Shown: positions 1 to 11,200 of the stretch, piece by piece
Position numbering within the stretch: position 1 is the first letter of the stretch
Layout of the letters: every line of letters starts with the position of its first letter
Source of the DNA: Galaxea fascicularis
Taxonomy: Eukaryota > Cnidaria > Anthozoa > Scleractinia > Euphylliidae
NCBI GenBank assembly: GCA_948470475.1
Contig: OX419345.1
Location: forward strand, 20,982,859-21,046,858
DNA: 64,000 nucleotides
Reading direction: 5' to 3'
The notes under the pieces: generated by a model
The model's database searches: none
What the model was told of the DNA's origin: nothing
The model's input: the letters and a program-made list of their open reading frames with translations, nothing else
Translations under genes and position numbers: made by a program

Positions 1-197
1 TTTCCACAGATCTTGTTCAACTCTATGACCTTGTTACTCCCTTGTTACACCACAGATACATAAGCTTTATTTTCTTAATCAACCTGTACCTATCAGACTC
101 CACTCCAATTGCTGGGTCGCCAGGGACCCATAACTGTACAGAAGCACTGTTACTGCTTTAAGAATTTGATAGTTGAATATAAATAATGGTAATTTAT

Positions 198-880
198 CTA
201 ACTATTTGGGCCACTTTCTTGTTTCTTTTTGTTTCTACTGGAGGATGGGACATCCACTGTAACTTTCCAATGGACCTGATTTTGTGCTGTCCATATTTGC
301 CTTATTCCATGGTATCCCATTGTGCTTGTATTGCTTCTATATTGTTCTTCCTCCTGGCCCCTTCAGGGTTCTACATGAATAACTGGCAAGTGATGTTGGT
401 TGAAGAATTTCCTCAGGTTGTAGCCATTTTGCCTCAATTTCTTTCTCTAGTGTGTTCTGACAGGTCGTCAGCCAAGATCCTCCTTGGTCAGCAGAAAAGA
501 ACATTTTGAAGTAGATGGCCATTTTGCCATCAGAAGAGTATCCAAGGAGAGACACTGGCCTGGAACATAAAGTTAGTGGTGATTTTTCACCATCTTTTGA
601 TACCTCTGACCATGCTCCCCAGATGTAATGGAGTCTGTGACTGATGAAAGCCTGAAGTTTGATGATAATCCTTGAAGTCAGTATGACATTCGTACAGGAG
701 AACAGACTTGATATTGGAATTGAAGATCCTCAGCTTTGCTTGCACTTCCCTGCACCTTGGCTTCAATATCTTCCTCAGTCACGCCAATTATGGTTGCAAG
801 CCTTCCTATAAACATAATGGCTGTGACTTGCTTCAGGACCTTGTCTCCACAAGTGGTCTTCCGTGTATTTCTTTCTGTTT
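198..880 (-). pseudogene. Degenerate coding-like stretch, unknown family
   Basis: Read on the minus strand, three overlapping frames are open in succession and look protein-like, but they are joined by frame changes. The first runs from about 880 to a TGA at 678-680 and includes GVTEEDIEAKVQGSASKAED. The second runs from about 720 to a TAG at 337-339 and includes GYSSDGKMAIYFKMFF. The third runs from about 350 to a TAG at 198-200. I see no convincing splice sites that would join them and no start codon context. This could be a decayed gene, a processed pseudogene fragment or a piece of a transposon; I do not recognise the family. The plus-strand frame at 186-509 appears to be its antisense shadow. 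The only evidence is codon-like composition, so confidence is low. Confidence 0.25.
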
Positions 881-1350
881 TTTTTTTTTTTCAAATATGA
901 TACGAACTGCGAGTAATCTACGAGTATGGAGCCACCTACAGCACCAATCCAAGGTCATGTTTCAAGGGTGAAGAACTTTGATATTAATTTTACCTTGATT
1001 TTCTCTTTGGAGAAACTCTTGAAATATTTCATTATCATAATACATGGTTATCATACTTTTTCACGGGCCAAAATAAATATTGTCAATCAAAGCCTGTGCT
1101 GCAGACATTTAACACAAAGTTGCAATTCCAATAAAAAACGTAAGATAGAAAGTTTATTGTTATTTGTAACTTCTAACATTTTCAAAATACAACAACAAAC
1201 TGTACTCCCATATTACAAAATACATATTAAATCAGAACTGTTCGATTGCATGTTACAATAATAATAATTTACATCGTATGTACAGTGGCAAAGCAAGCGT
1301 ATCCAACTGGCTAAACAAATGAGTTGATGCTCAAGGGGGGTAATGTCCTG
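881..1350. other. AT-rich 3' flank of the cysteine-rich gene
   Basis: No gene is visible here. The stretch contains a T-run at about 879-891, AT-rich DNA, and the 3' untranslated region of the minus-strand gene that ends at 1351. Confidence 0.4.
1153..1158 (-). terminator. Candidate polyadenylation signal
   Basis: TTTATT on the plus strand reads AATAAA on the minus strand, about 195 bp downstream of the stop codon of the cysteine-rich gene. Its position suits a short 3' UTR. It is a hexamer match only. Confidence 0.4.
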
Positions 1351-4300
1351 TTATCTTGGGTGGGCCAGTTGCTGTTGCATTTGGAGCTGCTGTAGTTGCT
1401 GTATCTGTCTCTCAAGTTCTATCTGTTGTTGTTGTTGTTGATGCTGTGAGGCCTGACCTCCAGATAGGTTAATCGTAAAGCAAAGACAGTTGATAGAATC
1501 ACACTCTGGAACTGAACAGTTACAAGCACAGTTGCAATCACCCAGCTGAAACAAAAATAAAAACGTGGCTCAAGTAAGTAAAGGTCTCTATTGATTGAAA
1601 ATGTCACAGAGCAATAGATGTGCTCTGTTTGCATAATTGTTTATTTAATACATTATGTCACATGAAAGAAATAGAGAATGAATACAACACAAGGAAAAGG
1701 AAAAAATGAGAAGCAAAAGAGAAGATTACAGACAAAAGTGGTGAGGAGATGTAAGAGAAACTAGAAAGCTTATGGATAATTAGACCTCCTTGAACTAAGT
1801 GCTACAGATTGAATACAAATGGTGAATAAACTAAGATGAACTAAACCTAAAGTAAGCAATGTTCCCATTAAATACTGGAACTGTCCACTCTCAGGGAAAG
1901 AAATCACAGAAAGTGCTTTGAAACATGAATTATTTATTCACAGGTCTGTCAAGCCTGTCAAGCTTTCTCATAAATAATTCAACTCAGAGTGAAGTAAAAA
2001 AATTTCATTTGTGAATCCTTGTACACAGACTCTGTATACATCATCACATGTTTAAATATTTTGGCACCGGTAAACAAAAACTAATCAAAAACTAATCAAC
2101 AATCTTGAAGATCCAATTTGCAATTACCACAAAGTCAGTAATAGTAATAGTAACTAATTAAAGCCATTAACTATTAAAGCTATGACTTCAGCTGTTGATT
2201 CAATGTTGTTTCAAGCTCTAAACTACATTGCAAAACAGAGTACAAAAGAAAAATGAGAAAGCTGTATTCTTGATGAAGCTATACCATACCCCACATTCAG
2301 GTCCCTTCCAGTCCTGGCACATGGCACCTCCTGGTTCAGCATTCATACAACAACAGAAATGATCATCACACCACTTGCAAAAAGAAAAGATGTTCGACTT
2401 CAGTTACGAGTTGATTCTAACAAGTGCATAGGACCCAGAAACTAAGCCATAAATCAGTAGGTCATGCAACTGTATAGTTCCACAGCCCTTTCGATAACTT
2501 TTGAAATGGGAAGGGGGCAAAACTAAAAATCTGCCAGCAGCAAAGGTATTTTTTATCCAACATTCACCAACAAAGAGCAAATTGGTGAGTTTAGGTTAAC
2601 AGAATTTTTATTCAAGACATTGACTTGCCAATGATTTTGGTCAGCCATCGGAGCTTATTGAAAGGATTGAGTTAATTCGTTTCAAATACCTGTTTTGTGG
2701 GACAAACAGAATCCAAACAAGACTTTTTGCTTGGTGTAGCACAATCACACATTTCTGCCAATGCTATGAAACAAGGGCAGGGACAACAACCCTGTGTGCC
2801 ATCTTCATTCCCGCAACATGATCCACAGCAAAACTCTGATACCCAAGCTGGACAAATACTTACCCCTTGAGACTGTCAACAAAATGAGAGAAAATACAGT
2901 CATCACATTACTTGGTTGTGGGTCAGAAAAAAATTAAGTGAATTGAATAATTATTTTGTTGGAAGAAAATGTTGCTTGTTTCAATTCTCTTAGCCTTGAT
3001 AAAGTATACCACTGCTTAGTGGCTTATAGTAAACAAAAGGACTCAGTTCTGACTGGCTCTGAGTAGTTAAATTAATTCCAAATGGTACTCCATAAACAAC
3101 AGGCATGGCAATGGCACATTTTTATGAGTGATTCTATGGGGTGAGTTTTTTTGAGTAATTTTGTTAAATTACTCTATTATAAATAATAACAGTCACAAAA
3201 TAACCTGTTCAATTTGTACTTTTTTGTGTACTTTAAGTGAAATACGCCACGACTTTTTTGGACAATTCTCTATTAAAAAGAACCCACAATTTCAAAAATT
3301 GTTCACACTTTCAAAATCACTGGTACCTTTTAATCATTAATGAAAATCAATTTCTTAATCAAATTATAAACAAGTGCATTCAAAAGGTGTGTAGTCAATG
3401 TTTTTACAGTCATCAAGCAACTGAAAGACAAACCAACCTTCAAACACTGTCTGATGATTAGAAAAATGACAACAAGTACCAGGTAACCTCCAATGGCTAT
3501 CATCACAATAGCAGCTATAGGCAGGCCATCACTGCTGATGTTCTGAGTGGAATCTGGTGTGGGCTATAATACAGTACAGTTAAAGTAAATATTTAGCAAG
3601 ATATCCACAGAGCCCCATAAAAAATTCTTTAATTATACATGGATTTTGTGACTCAAATTCTACTTGTTTTTTGGAACAGGGTATGTATGACAGTGATAGC
3701 ATGTATAATAATGTATGGGGCTGTGTGGAAATCTTTCCAAATATTTTGATTTGAGTATAGGATTTTGAATTCCTCCTCCAATGCCTCCAACGTAGGGGTA
3801 GATATAAAATCCGACATTTTGTATGTAGTCTTTAATTTTTTTTCTGAGGCTGCCTGTTTCCATGTCTCAATTTTGCTCTCAGAGTCCAAGTTAAAATGGT
3901 CCTCTTACTGTCTTTCAAAGTCTCATATTTACCACTCTGATCTTCACCCCAAGTATAAACAAGCAGTTCCTGGTGTCGCTGTCTGGCTCACTCTCCAGCT
4001 CAGCCAAGAAGCTAACTGGTAACTGCTGTCTCAAAAAAGGTCTATAGGGCGTATGAGGCCGCATAAAGTCATAAGAAACGGACGCCCACAAGTCAAGGGG
4101 ACCTGAGTGTTGAAACTATGTAGATGTCCGTATACAGGGAAAACGTATGTGGCCTTAAATTGGTTGCAACCAGTATGCAGTCTTTCAGCTATAGCCATTA
4201 GTGACGATGAGTCGGCAAAAATAATTTTAACCTTCTGAGTGACATGAATATATATATATATATTTTTTTTTTTTGATGCAATAAACAGTTGTTTCGTCCA

Positions 4301-4490
4301 TCTAAAAAAGGTAAAAAAACATCACAAATGTCTATTTTCTGTCGACAAAATAAGTAAATCACTCGGACGATTACAACCTGTGGGGTCACATTGGGCTATT
4401 TCATTTACGATTGTTTGTTACCACCGTAACCTTCCGTTGGAAACGTGATAAGTCCGGATTGAGCTTACTTACGGGAGGTGTTTGAACCAT
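1351..4490 (-). CDS. Single-pass, cysteine-rich membrane protein with Gln-rich tail
   Basis: Five exons join in phase 0: 4490-4473, 3563-3438, 2872-2690, 2373-2290 and 1545-1351 (TAA at 1353-1351), giving 201 residues. Every junction has GT and AG. Residues 1-19 are short and acidic with an N-I-S sequon at 14-16. Residues 20-43 (starting LPIAAIVMIAIGG) form one hydrophobic segment followed by R and K, so the positive-inside rule predicts the N-terminus outside and the rest in the cytosol. Residues 50-165 are very cysteine-rich (CCGSCCG, CCPCPC, HFCCCM, CNCACNC). The tail (about 170-198) is Gln-rich, encoded partly by a CAA run near 1422-1440. No family is recognised. The block around CCPCPCFIALAEMCDC faintly recalls PLAC8-type cysteine motifs, which is speculation. 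The exon model is well supported, the function is unknown, and the short first exon is the weakest part. Confidence 0.72.
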
Positions 4491-4984
4491 AATAGACCTC
4501 TTTGTTTTCAAGCTTTGATTAAGTACTGTGCTTAGCTGCAAAGAGAACCATTCTCTTAATGAAATATCCTTACACCACGTCTAATACGATGGTTCTGAAA
4601 CAGAATCTGCCAAAACTGTGAGCAGGTTCACGACCGCAAATTCTTGCAAGCGTTTTCAGGTTTTGAGGTGATTTCTCCGACCAACAGACTAAAACCCGCC
4701 CGTGTCCACTGAAGTAGTTAGAGCAGTCATCAATAAGACTTCTGTGGAATTGAAAGCTTGAAGCGGGATGTATTTTTCCACAGATAACAACCACTCTTGA
4801 GATAAACAAAAAGTAGGCTTAACATTCTCAACACGCGCGGGCCGCGCTAGGTCCCAGCTCTTCATTATCTTTGGACTCGAAGCCTCGTTCTCGCACACAC
4901 CGATTCGAGGTAAAGGACAGGACTATGGTGGCCGAGGACTGCCACTAAATTTTCACGGCGAGTTTTTCTTTTTTTAAGAAATTA
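4491..4984. promoter_or_regulatory. 5' flank of the cysteine-rich gene
   Basis: This lies upstream, in minus-strand sense, of the proposed ATG at 4490. It is more GC-rich than its surroundings near 4600-4900 and holds a short upstream ORF starting near 4550. No core promoter motif is clear. Positions 4928-4947 carry a variant of the GTGGCCGAGCGCTGCCACT arm found in the neighbouring foldback element, so part of this flank may itself be transposon debris. Confidence 0.35.
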
Positions 4985-5177
4985 AAATGTGAAACAAAAT
5001 GAAAATAACATTAAAATGAAACACAATTGCAATGAAATGTAAAAGAAAATATAAATAAAGTCAAAATCAAATGCAAATGAAATTAAATGTAAAACAAAAA
5101 GCAAAGAACAAATTAAAATCAAACTTGATTCAAATTAAAATTGAATTCATTCTGAAAAGATAATGCAAAACAAAATT

Positions 5178-5255
5178 AGTGGCAGCGCTCGGCCATGCGA
5201 AAATTTACTTACATTTGAAAAAAAAAAAATTTTCACGTGGCCGAGCGCTGCCACT
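5178..5255. mobile_element. Nested 78-bp hairpin in left foldback arm
   Basis: The 18-bp perfect inverted repeats AGTGGCAGCGCTCGGCCA (5178-5195) and TGGCCGAGCGCTGCCACT (5238-5255) flank a roughly 40-bp AT-rich core with an A-run. It has the form of a tiny MITE. It was probably present before the two arms were duplicated, because the same hairpin lies in the other arm. Confidence 0.6.
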
Positions 5256-5767
5256 ACCATCATGCTACACGCGCTTCTATACTACGAGTAGAACACATGG
5301 TATCGTGCAACATGGCTGAATGGAGACAGTTCCAAAACCGGTCAGTATAAAATGCAGACTGCAGGCTGGGTTTAAAATTGTAGAAAATTGTAGAACCATG
5401 GTTTTGGGGGACGCTGTCACAACATTAGAGAGATTTGTATGGATTTTGAACCATGTTTCAAGGTCCGTAACTTGGTCTCAGTTCAACCTAAAAGAATCAA
5501 ACTTGGTCAAACGACCAATCTCAATGTTATCTTTCATGTGATGGTGTCAATTTATCGATTACTTCAAAATTTGAAACTCGCCCCAGTTCCCTTTTCAATT
5601 TCGGAACGGCCAATAGGGCAGTTGTACGCTCCTAGTGATGGGTTCCTGGCACAAATTCTTTATATGTGAACAATTTCCTGTGATAGATGATTGTGAATAT
5701 ATGATATCATTTCTCTGTGTTTCTCACGATTGCTACCAAAAAACAAAACAGGTAAATGACATGAAAT

Positions 5768-6113
5768 ATGCCTTTTTGCGTTATGCCTGTTTGCGTTATG
5801 CCTTTTCGCGTTATGCTTTTTTGCGCTATGCCTTTTCACGTTATGCCTTTCCGCGTTATGCCTTTTCGCGTTATGCCTATTTGCGGTATGTCTTTTTGGC
5901 GTTATGCCTATTTGCGTTATGCCTTTTCGCGTTATGCCTATTTGCGGTATGTCTTTTTGGCGTTATGCCTATTTGCGTTATGCCTGTTTGCGTTATGCCT
6001 TTTCGCGTTATGCTTTTTTGCGCTATGCCTTTTCACGTTATGCCTTTCCGCGTTATGCCTTTTCGCGTTATGCCTATTTGCGTTATGCCTTTTGCTACTA
6101 TGCCTTTCCGCAT
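5768..6113. repeat. Minisatellite, 15-bp unit ATGCCTTTTCGCGTT
   Basis: About 23 tandem copies of a 15-bp unit (ATGCCTTTTCGCGTT and variants such as ATGCCTATTTGCGTT), with occasional 16-bp units. A longer block containing GCGGTATGTCTTTTTGGCG occurs twice, near 5882 and 5942, showing nested duplication. The unit is divisible by three and has no stop codon in any plus frame, so long repetitive open frames appear (for example 5635-6225). These are an artefact of the repeat, not evidence of a gene. It sits at the centre of the foldback element. Confidence 0.9.
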
Positions 6114-6337
6114 GTTGACTATCTGCATGATACCTGAACCGGGTTTTTGCCCTTCAGCTTCAGGTGGATGCATTCGCGATTTGGAACATACTATTCCAAT
6201 TACAGAGAGTTGCATTTTGTCATAGATATACCTCCATACATTTTATACTGACCGGTTTTGGAAGTGTCTCCATTCAGCCATGTTGCACGATACCATGTGC
6301 TCTACTCGTAGTATAGTAGCGCGTGTAGCATGATGGT

Positions 6338-6413
6338 AGTGGCAGCGCTCGGCCACGTGAAAATTTTTTTTTTCAAATGAAAGTAAATTTTCGCATGGCC
6401 GAGCGCTGCCACT
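6338..6413. mobile_element. Nested 76-bp hairpin in right foldback arm
   Basis: This is the reverse-complement partner of the hairpin at 5178-5255, with the same 18-bp terminal sequences. The core differs by small length changes in the A/T run, so the two arms are not perfectly homogenised. Confidence 0.6.
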
Positions 6414-6606
6414 AATTTTGTTTTGCATTATCTTTTCAGAATGAATTCAATTTTAATTTGAATCAAGTTTGATTTTAATTTGTTCTTTGCTTTTTGTTTT
6501 ACATTTAATTTCATTTGCATTTGATTTTGACTTTATTTATATTTTCTTTTACATTTCATTGCAATTGTATTTCATTTTAATGTTATTTTCATTTCGTTTC
6601 ACATTT

Positions 6607-8211
6607 CACATACACATACACAACATAAAAAAGAAACCACGTAGATTGCAATAAAAGAAAAAAAAAGTCACCATAGTGAATGGTAATATGATCAACATAA
6701 AATAATTTCACTATGTGAATTGTGAAGCCAACAAAAGTTATTTTAATTTTTTAGGAACGTTATAACTTGAGAGGTTTTTTTTATGTGGGAAGGAAGATGT
6801 TGCCACCAGTCCGTCGCCGATATTGTTTGTTTTCCTATGTTAGTCCTTAAACGTGCTTTGTAAACATTGCTTTTTGAAGCGTATCGAGTATTACACGCAT
6901 GGACTTCACTTGCGTAGCAATAATGCTGGTTAAAGATATTTCAGTGATAATTTTTTGGAATGCCATTGATGAGTTAAGTTAAGAAGCCGCAGTTTATAAA
7001 TGTTCTTAACAATAAGCCCGTAAATTAATGGTATTCGAACTTCACATCTCAACAGGGTTACAGATAGTATCATGTTGTCCTGGGGATGGAACTGAATGGC
7101 CTCATGATTTCCGAGGACCCTCGGTGACCAAACCAAGGTATCTTGGACGTTTTGATTCATATCCACGTGCTCCCCCAACTAGTGAAAAGAATCACGGATA
7201 TTTTAAAAGGTTGATCTGGTGTGAAAATAACTGCACAAACAAGACATTTACACAGTGGCTTTATTTCTATCTTCTTTCCAAAATCTCACAATAAAAATTC
7301 AACTTACAAATTTCCACTGCACATATGACCAAACTCGATCCTGGGATCATTTTTAACGCTGTGTTTAACAGTACATATCGAACAACTCAATCAGTTGTGA
7401 CTAAATTATGCCTCTTTCAATCGGGTCCTCGCCCACTTTGACCAAAATTCATTTTTGATATTTAGATTACAAGGAAACACTTCACGTAACGAGTATTTGT
7501 GAAATCATTATGGATCAATGGCAGAATCTGGACAACTACACAACTATCCCTCCCCTAACCCAATAAGTTATGATAAGTTAATAAGTTAGTTTTAATATCA
7601 ATGTCAGTATAAGTTAAATTTAGTAAAAATATCACATCTCTACTATATAGATTAAATAAGTAATCGAGATCATTTATAAACAGGCAATAAATTAATTAAC
7701 AATAAATGCGCAATAGGCTATCTTTTTGCTGCATACCTCTTCCCAAAATATCAAATATTAAGGTAATACACTGTATAACACACATAACGAAAGGCTGCTA
7801 CCAACACTACAGTTATAAACAAACCAGTTTGAGATCAATAAGTTGTGTTTCCTTCAGCTGGATCACTAAATTCCGCTACAAAATGTGAGCGGGATGGTTT
7901 ACATCGAATTTTGTTTCGTACGTTTGGAAACTTTCCCTAAGTTTGTGCTCCGTAAATTAAAGCAGGTTTGTATTGACACGAACCAGTCGCATAACAACCT
8001 TATGTAAAAGTGGGTCACCAAATTATGCTTTGCGGTTTTATAAGAGAATTTGTAACAATCCATCGTGGAAAATTGGGTTCGTAAAACTTAAATATTAATT
8101 TACAAATAACGCTTCATCCGAGAAAAATTGCACTCAATTAATGGCTGATACAGTTCTACCCATGATGAAAAATCATGGTTTGGCTATTGGGCAACAACGA
8201 TCCACATCAAA
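6607..8211. other. Intergenic AT-rich DNA, 3' side of the SEC14L2-like gene
   Basis: No exon with coding character was found on either strand. The part adjoining 8211 is presumably 3' UTR of the minus-strand SEC14L2-like gene. TTTATT at 7260-7265 reads AATAAA on the minus strand but is far from the stop. The frame at 7028-7294 is open but has no recognisable protein character. Confidence 0.4.
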
Positions 8212-11200
8212 TCACACATCAAACGTCTTTTCAGCAACTGTGGAAATCTCTACGTTGTAGAAAATCTTTTTATTTCTGGTCCAACTGTAAGAATTGTCAA
8301 AGCGCAGAATATCTGGAAAGGTAGATGAACGTTATTAATATAAGTGAGACTGTCAAGTAGCTGAATTTATATAGAGTAATAACTTCACAGCTGACAAATG
8401 TAACCGAGTATTTACAGTAAGACTAGGGGTGTACAAAAATTCCGAGTCAATCAGACTGAAAACAGTATATCATTTTTGTATGGAAATACTAAGTCTTAAG
8501 AAGTCTTAAGCTCAACAAACTTCGCGATTCTTGGTTTTATAATTCGTGCATTAGATCTTGACCATTTCACTTACAAATTCCTGGTTTCTCACACAGAATT
8601 GATCCTTCCTCGGGAATCATATGACAATTTCGCCTTTCCGAAGGAATCTGCAAAAAGTAACAAATAGGAACAAATTATATCGAAACAGTTTAAATAAGAA
8701 GAAATCGAGTAACAACCAATAACAGACTTCCTGGCAGCCCAAGAACACAAACACAAGCTTATGGATCTTTATAATGACGGCCAGTCAGAGTGTAGCCTGC
8801 GAACGCAGACGTATTTCCGGTTGTCGTTTCTCCCACAACCGGAAATACGTCTGCGTTCGCAGGCTAGTCAGAGTGAAAAATTCATTCTTTGTTCTTCTTC
8901 TGAGTTCCCAACTTTTTGCTAAAGATAACAGGAATTGCAAGGTTGAAATTAACGTTTTAATTCTAGCCGAAACGTTTCATTCCAGGCCAAAGAAGTTCCG
9001 GAAATGCAACAGGTAAATGAAACAAAAATTAAAGTTAATAAACACACAAACCATTTCTTCCACGTCTCTTGAGTTTTTCGTCTCTTTCTCGGAGAAGTAG
9101 ACGCCAAATCCAATGTCATGGTCAAGAGACCAATACTGCCAACTGCAAGAAAGTAAAAAAAGTGTCTTTTTTGTGTAAGTTACATTGTTAACTGTTTACA
9201 ATATATGATGGTCCTATACTCGATCCAATTTTAACCTTGCACTGTTTTTTTACGAATTGTACAAAGTATCAAGCTACTGTTTGGCTTGTTAGAAAAGTTA
9301 TGCTGCGGTGGTATCGCAAATGTCATGGGTTCGATTTTTCAACTGCAATGATCGTCCATTTGTCCATTTCCTGATACCGCGTTTTCAATGTATAATATTA
9401 AAATATATCGATCACAAAAACTACAGATCACGAGTAGTCCTTTAGTTTCATTGGGGGTAGTAACGCGAGTGGAACGCACGAGCGTGTCCGAGACGTGACT
9501 CGTCGAAGGAGGTAATTTTCGAGCACGCTCACATGTTTCTGTCGTTTCACTGTCCCTAAAAAGTAAAAACTTCTGCCAAAAGTGAGGACTGACATGATAT
9601 GGTAGATATTTGTGACAAGCTCCCCAAACCATCTAACTTCCCTATATCACTAGTTCGTCAATAATCCAGGGCATGAGGATACAGGAAATGATCACTGGAG
9701 ATCAGTTGAGTTAAGATTTATACAAATTCTCCCAACATGTAACATAATGAAATATTTGGAAACGTTAAGGAGAATTCGCATGTTAATATTGGGAATTAAA
9801 TTGTTAAACACACCTTAAAATGCTGCCAGGTGCTTCAACTTCGTAGCTTAGCCTTAGCGCTGTTCCTCTCTTGACACATCCCACTTGAAAACTCTCTTCC
9901 TTTAAACTATCCGATCTCCTGTTTTCTTTGCGGTAGTAACAAGCTGGCACGTCACCGCCATAACAGATCTTGAGATAATACCAAAAGGAAGTTTTAATTA
10001 GAAGAAATGGGTAGCAACAGCGAAATTTGTTACAAATCTTCCTTAGAATACCTTTGTTTTGCACTTAGGGTTTCCATCTGGATCACGGCATTTGCCTCCA
10101 TAATATTCTGGTAAGTTATCCTCATCAATGTATTCCAGTAACTCTGTTTTCCAATCTCCTATAAAATTATAGATAAATTGAAAAATGACCAATTAAAGAT
10201 AATTTTGATTGTATGAGAAACTGTACACTATTGACCGATTTTGCCTCATGAGGTGATCATTACATCTGTGATATACCCTTTCACTTTGCTTTTAGATTAA
10301 ACAAACAAACAATCGAAGAAACGAACAAATAAGCCAACCGAAGTGCATGAAGAAAGTGGGTCGTAGGTAAGAACTGCGCGTGCGAGGCGGCTCGCGAGAT
10401 TGAGCGAAATAGGAAAAATAAACGAGGAAAATATTCTTCCCTCTTCTTCGCGCCAGATGTTTCTTCAGCCCCTGCTACGAGGCCAGGAAAACCGTCAAAG
10501 CAAATAGGAAAGGTTCAAGATACTTACAGTTCGACATCAACGCAAATGCCAAGAGAAGTGGGAAAAATTAACAAAAAAAGTTTCCAATTTTCGTTCCATA
10601 GTCCATACCTCCAAGTATTTTCACTTTGTTTCTTGTAACCTCGTTAAGAAATGGTTTCACCAGAGCATAAGCTACGGGAAATATCTTGGGAGCTGTAAGA
10701 ATAATACACACAAAAAGTTTGTTTCTTTCTGGGAACTTTTTTCCTTAAAAAACTCATTCCACGTTTTGCGTTGTTTTTACTCCGAGAAAACAGAAACCCA
10801 CCTTTAATTAAAAGAATATTCTTCATGACCTCAGGGAAGTTATCTTCATAGAATGCTGTGATCTATTGAAAATTCGAAAAATAAGTGACTTTTGTTTTCG
10901 AAGGACCTTTTCAAAAGGGACCTTTTTGTCCACTTATGCAACATAGGTTGAAAGTACCAGTTGAAAGAAGTTATGTAACTCTGATCAAAATTTCTTTGAA
11001 TTCGACTGGAATGTGCCTTGAACATGATTTGGCTTTACTCTCTAAATATCAAACATTTTACTTTGTATTGTTATTTTCTTAATCATAAACCTAAGCAATT
11101 TTGCATGTAAACTACTCTGCACTATGCATACCATTAGGAATAAGTGCCCTGTGACACAGAGTTCACAAAAACACTCATGGCCTGGGTCATTTCATCTAAT

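Larger units (their letters stand above)
4985..6606. mobile_element. Foldback element with ~370-bp inverted arms
   Basis: Positions 4985-5353 and 6238-6606 are near-identical reverse complements with only scattered differences. The arms have an AT-rich outer half built of AAAATCAAATG-like words, an internal short hairpin (see separate entries), and an inner GC-mixed part ending at CCGGTCAGTATAAAATG. The roughly 880-bp interior carries a minisatellite and no transposase. This is the structure of a foldback or long-TIR non-autonomous DNA transposon. I could not define a target-site duplication because both flanks are AT-rich. An alternative is a genomic inverted duplication. The high arm identity implies recent formation or gene conversion between the arms. 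Confidence 0.75.

Noticed and set aside
5635..6225. 196-codon open frame with RYAFS/RYAFL repeats
   Set aside because: It is the 15-bp minisatellite read as protein. All three plus frames are open there and the repeat sits in a foldback element; there is no independent coding evidence.
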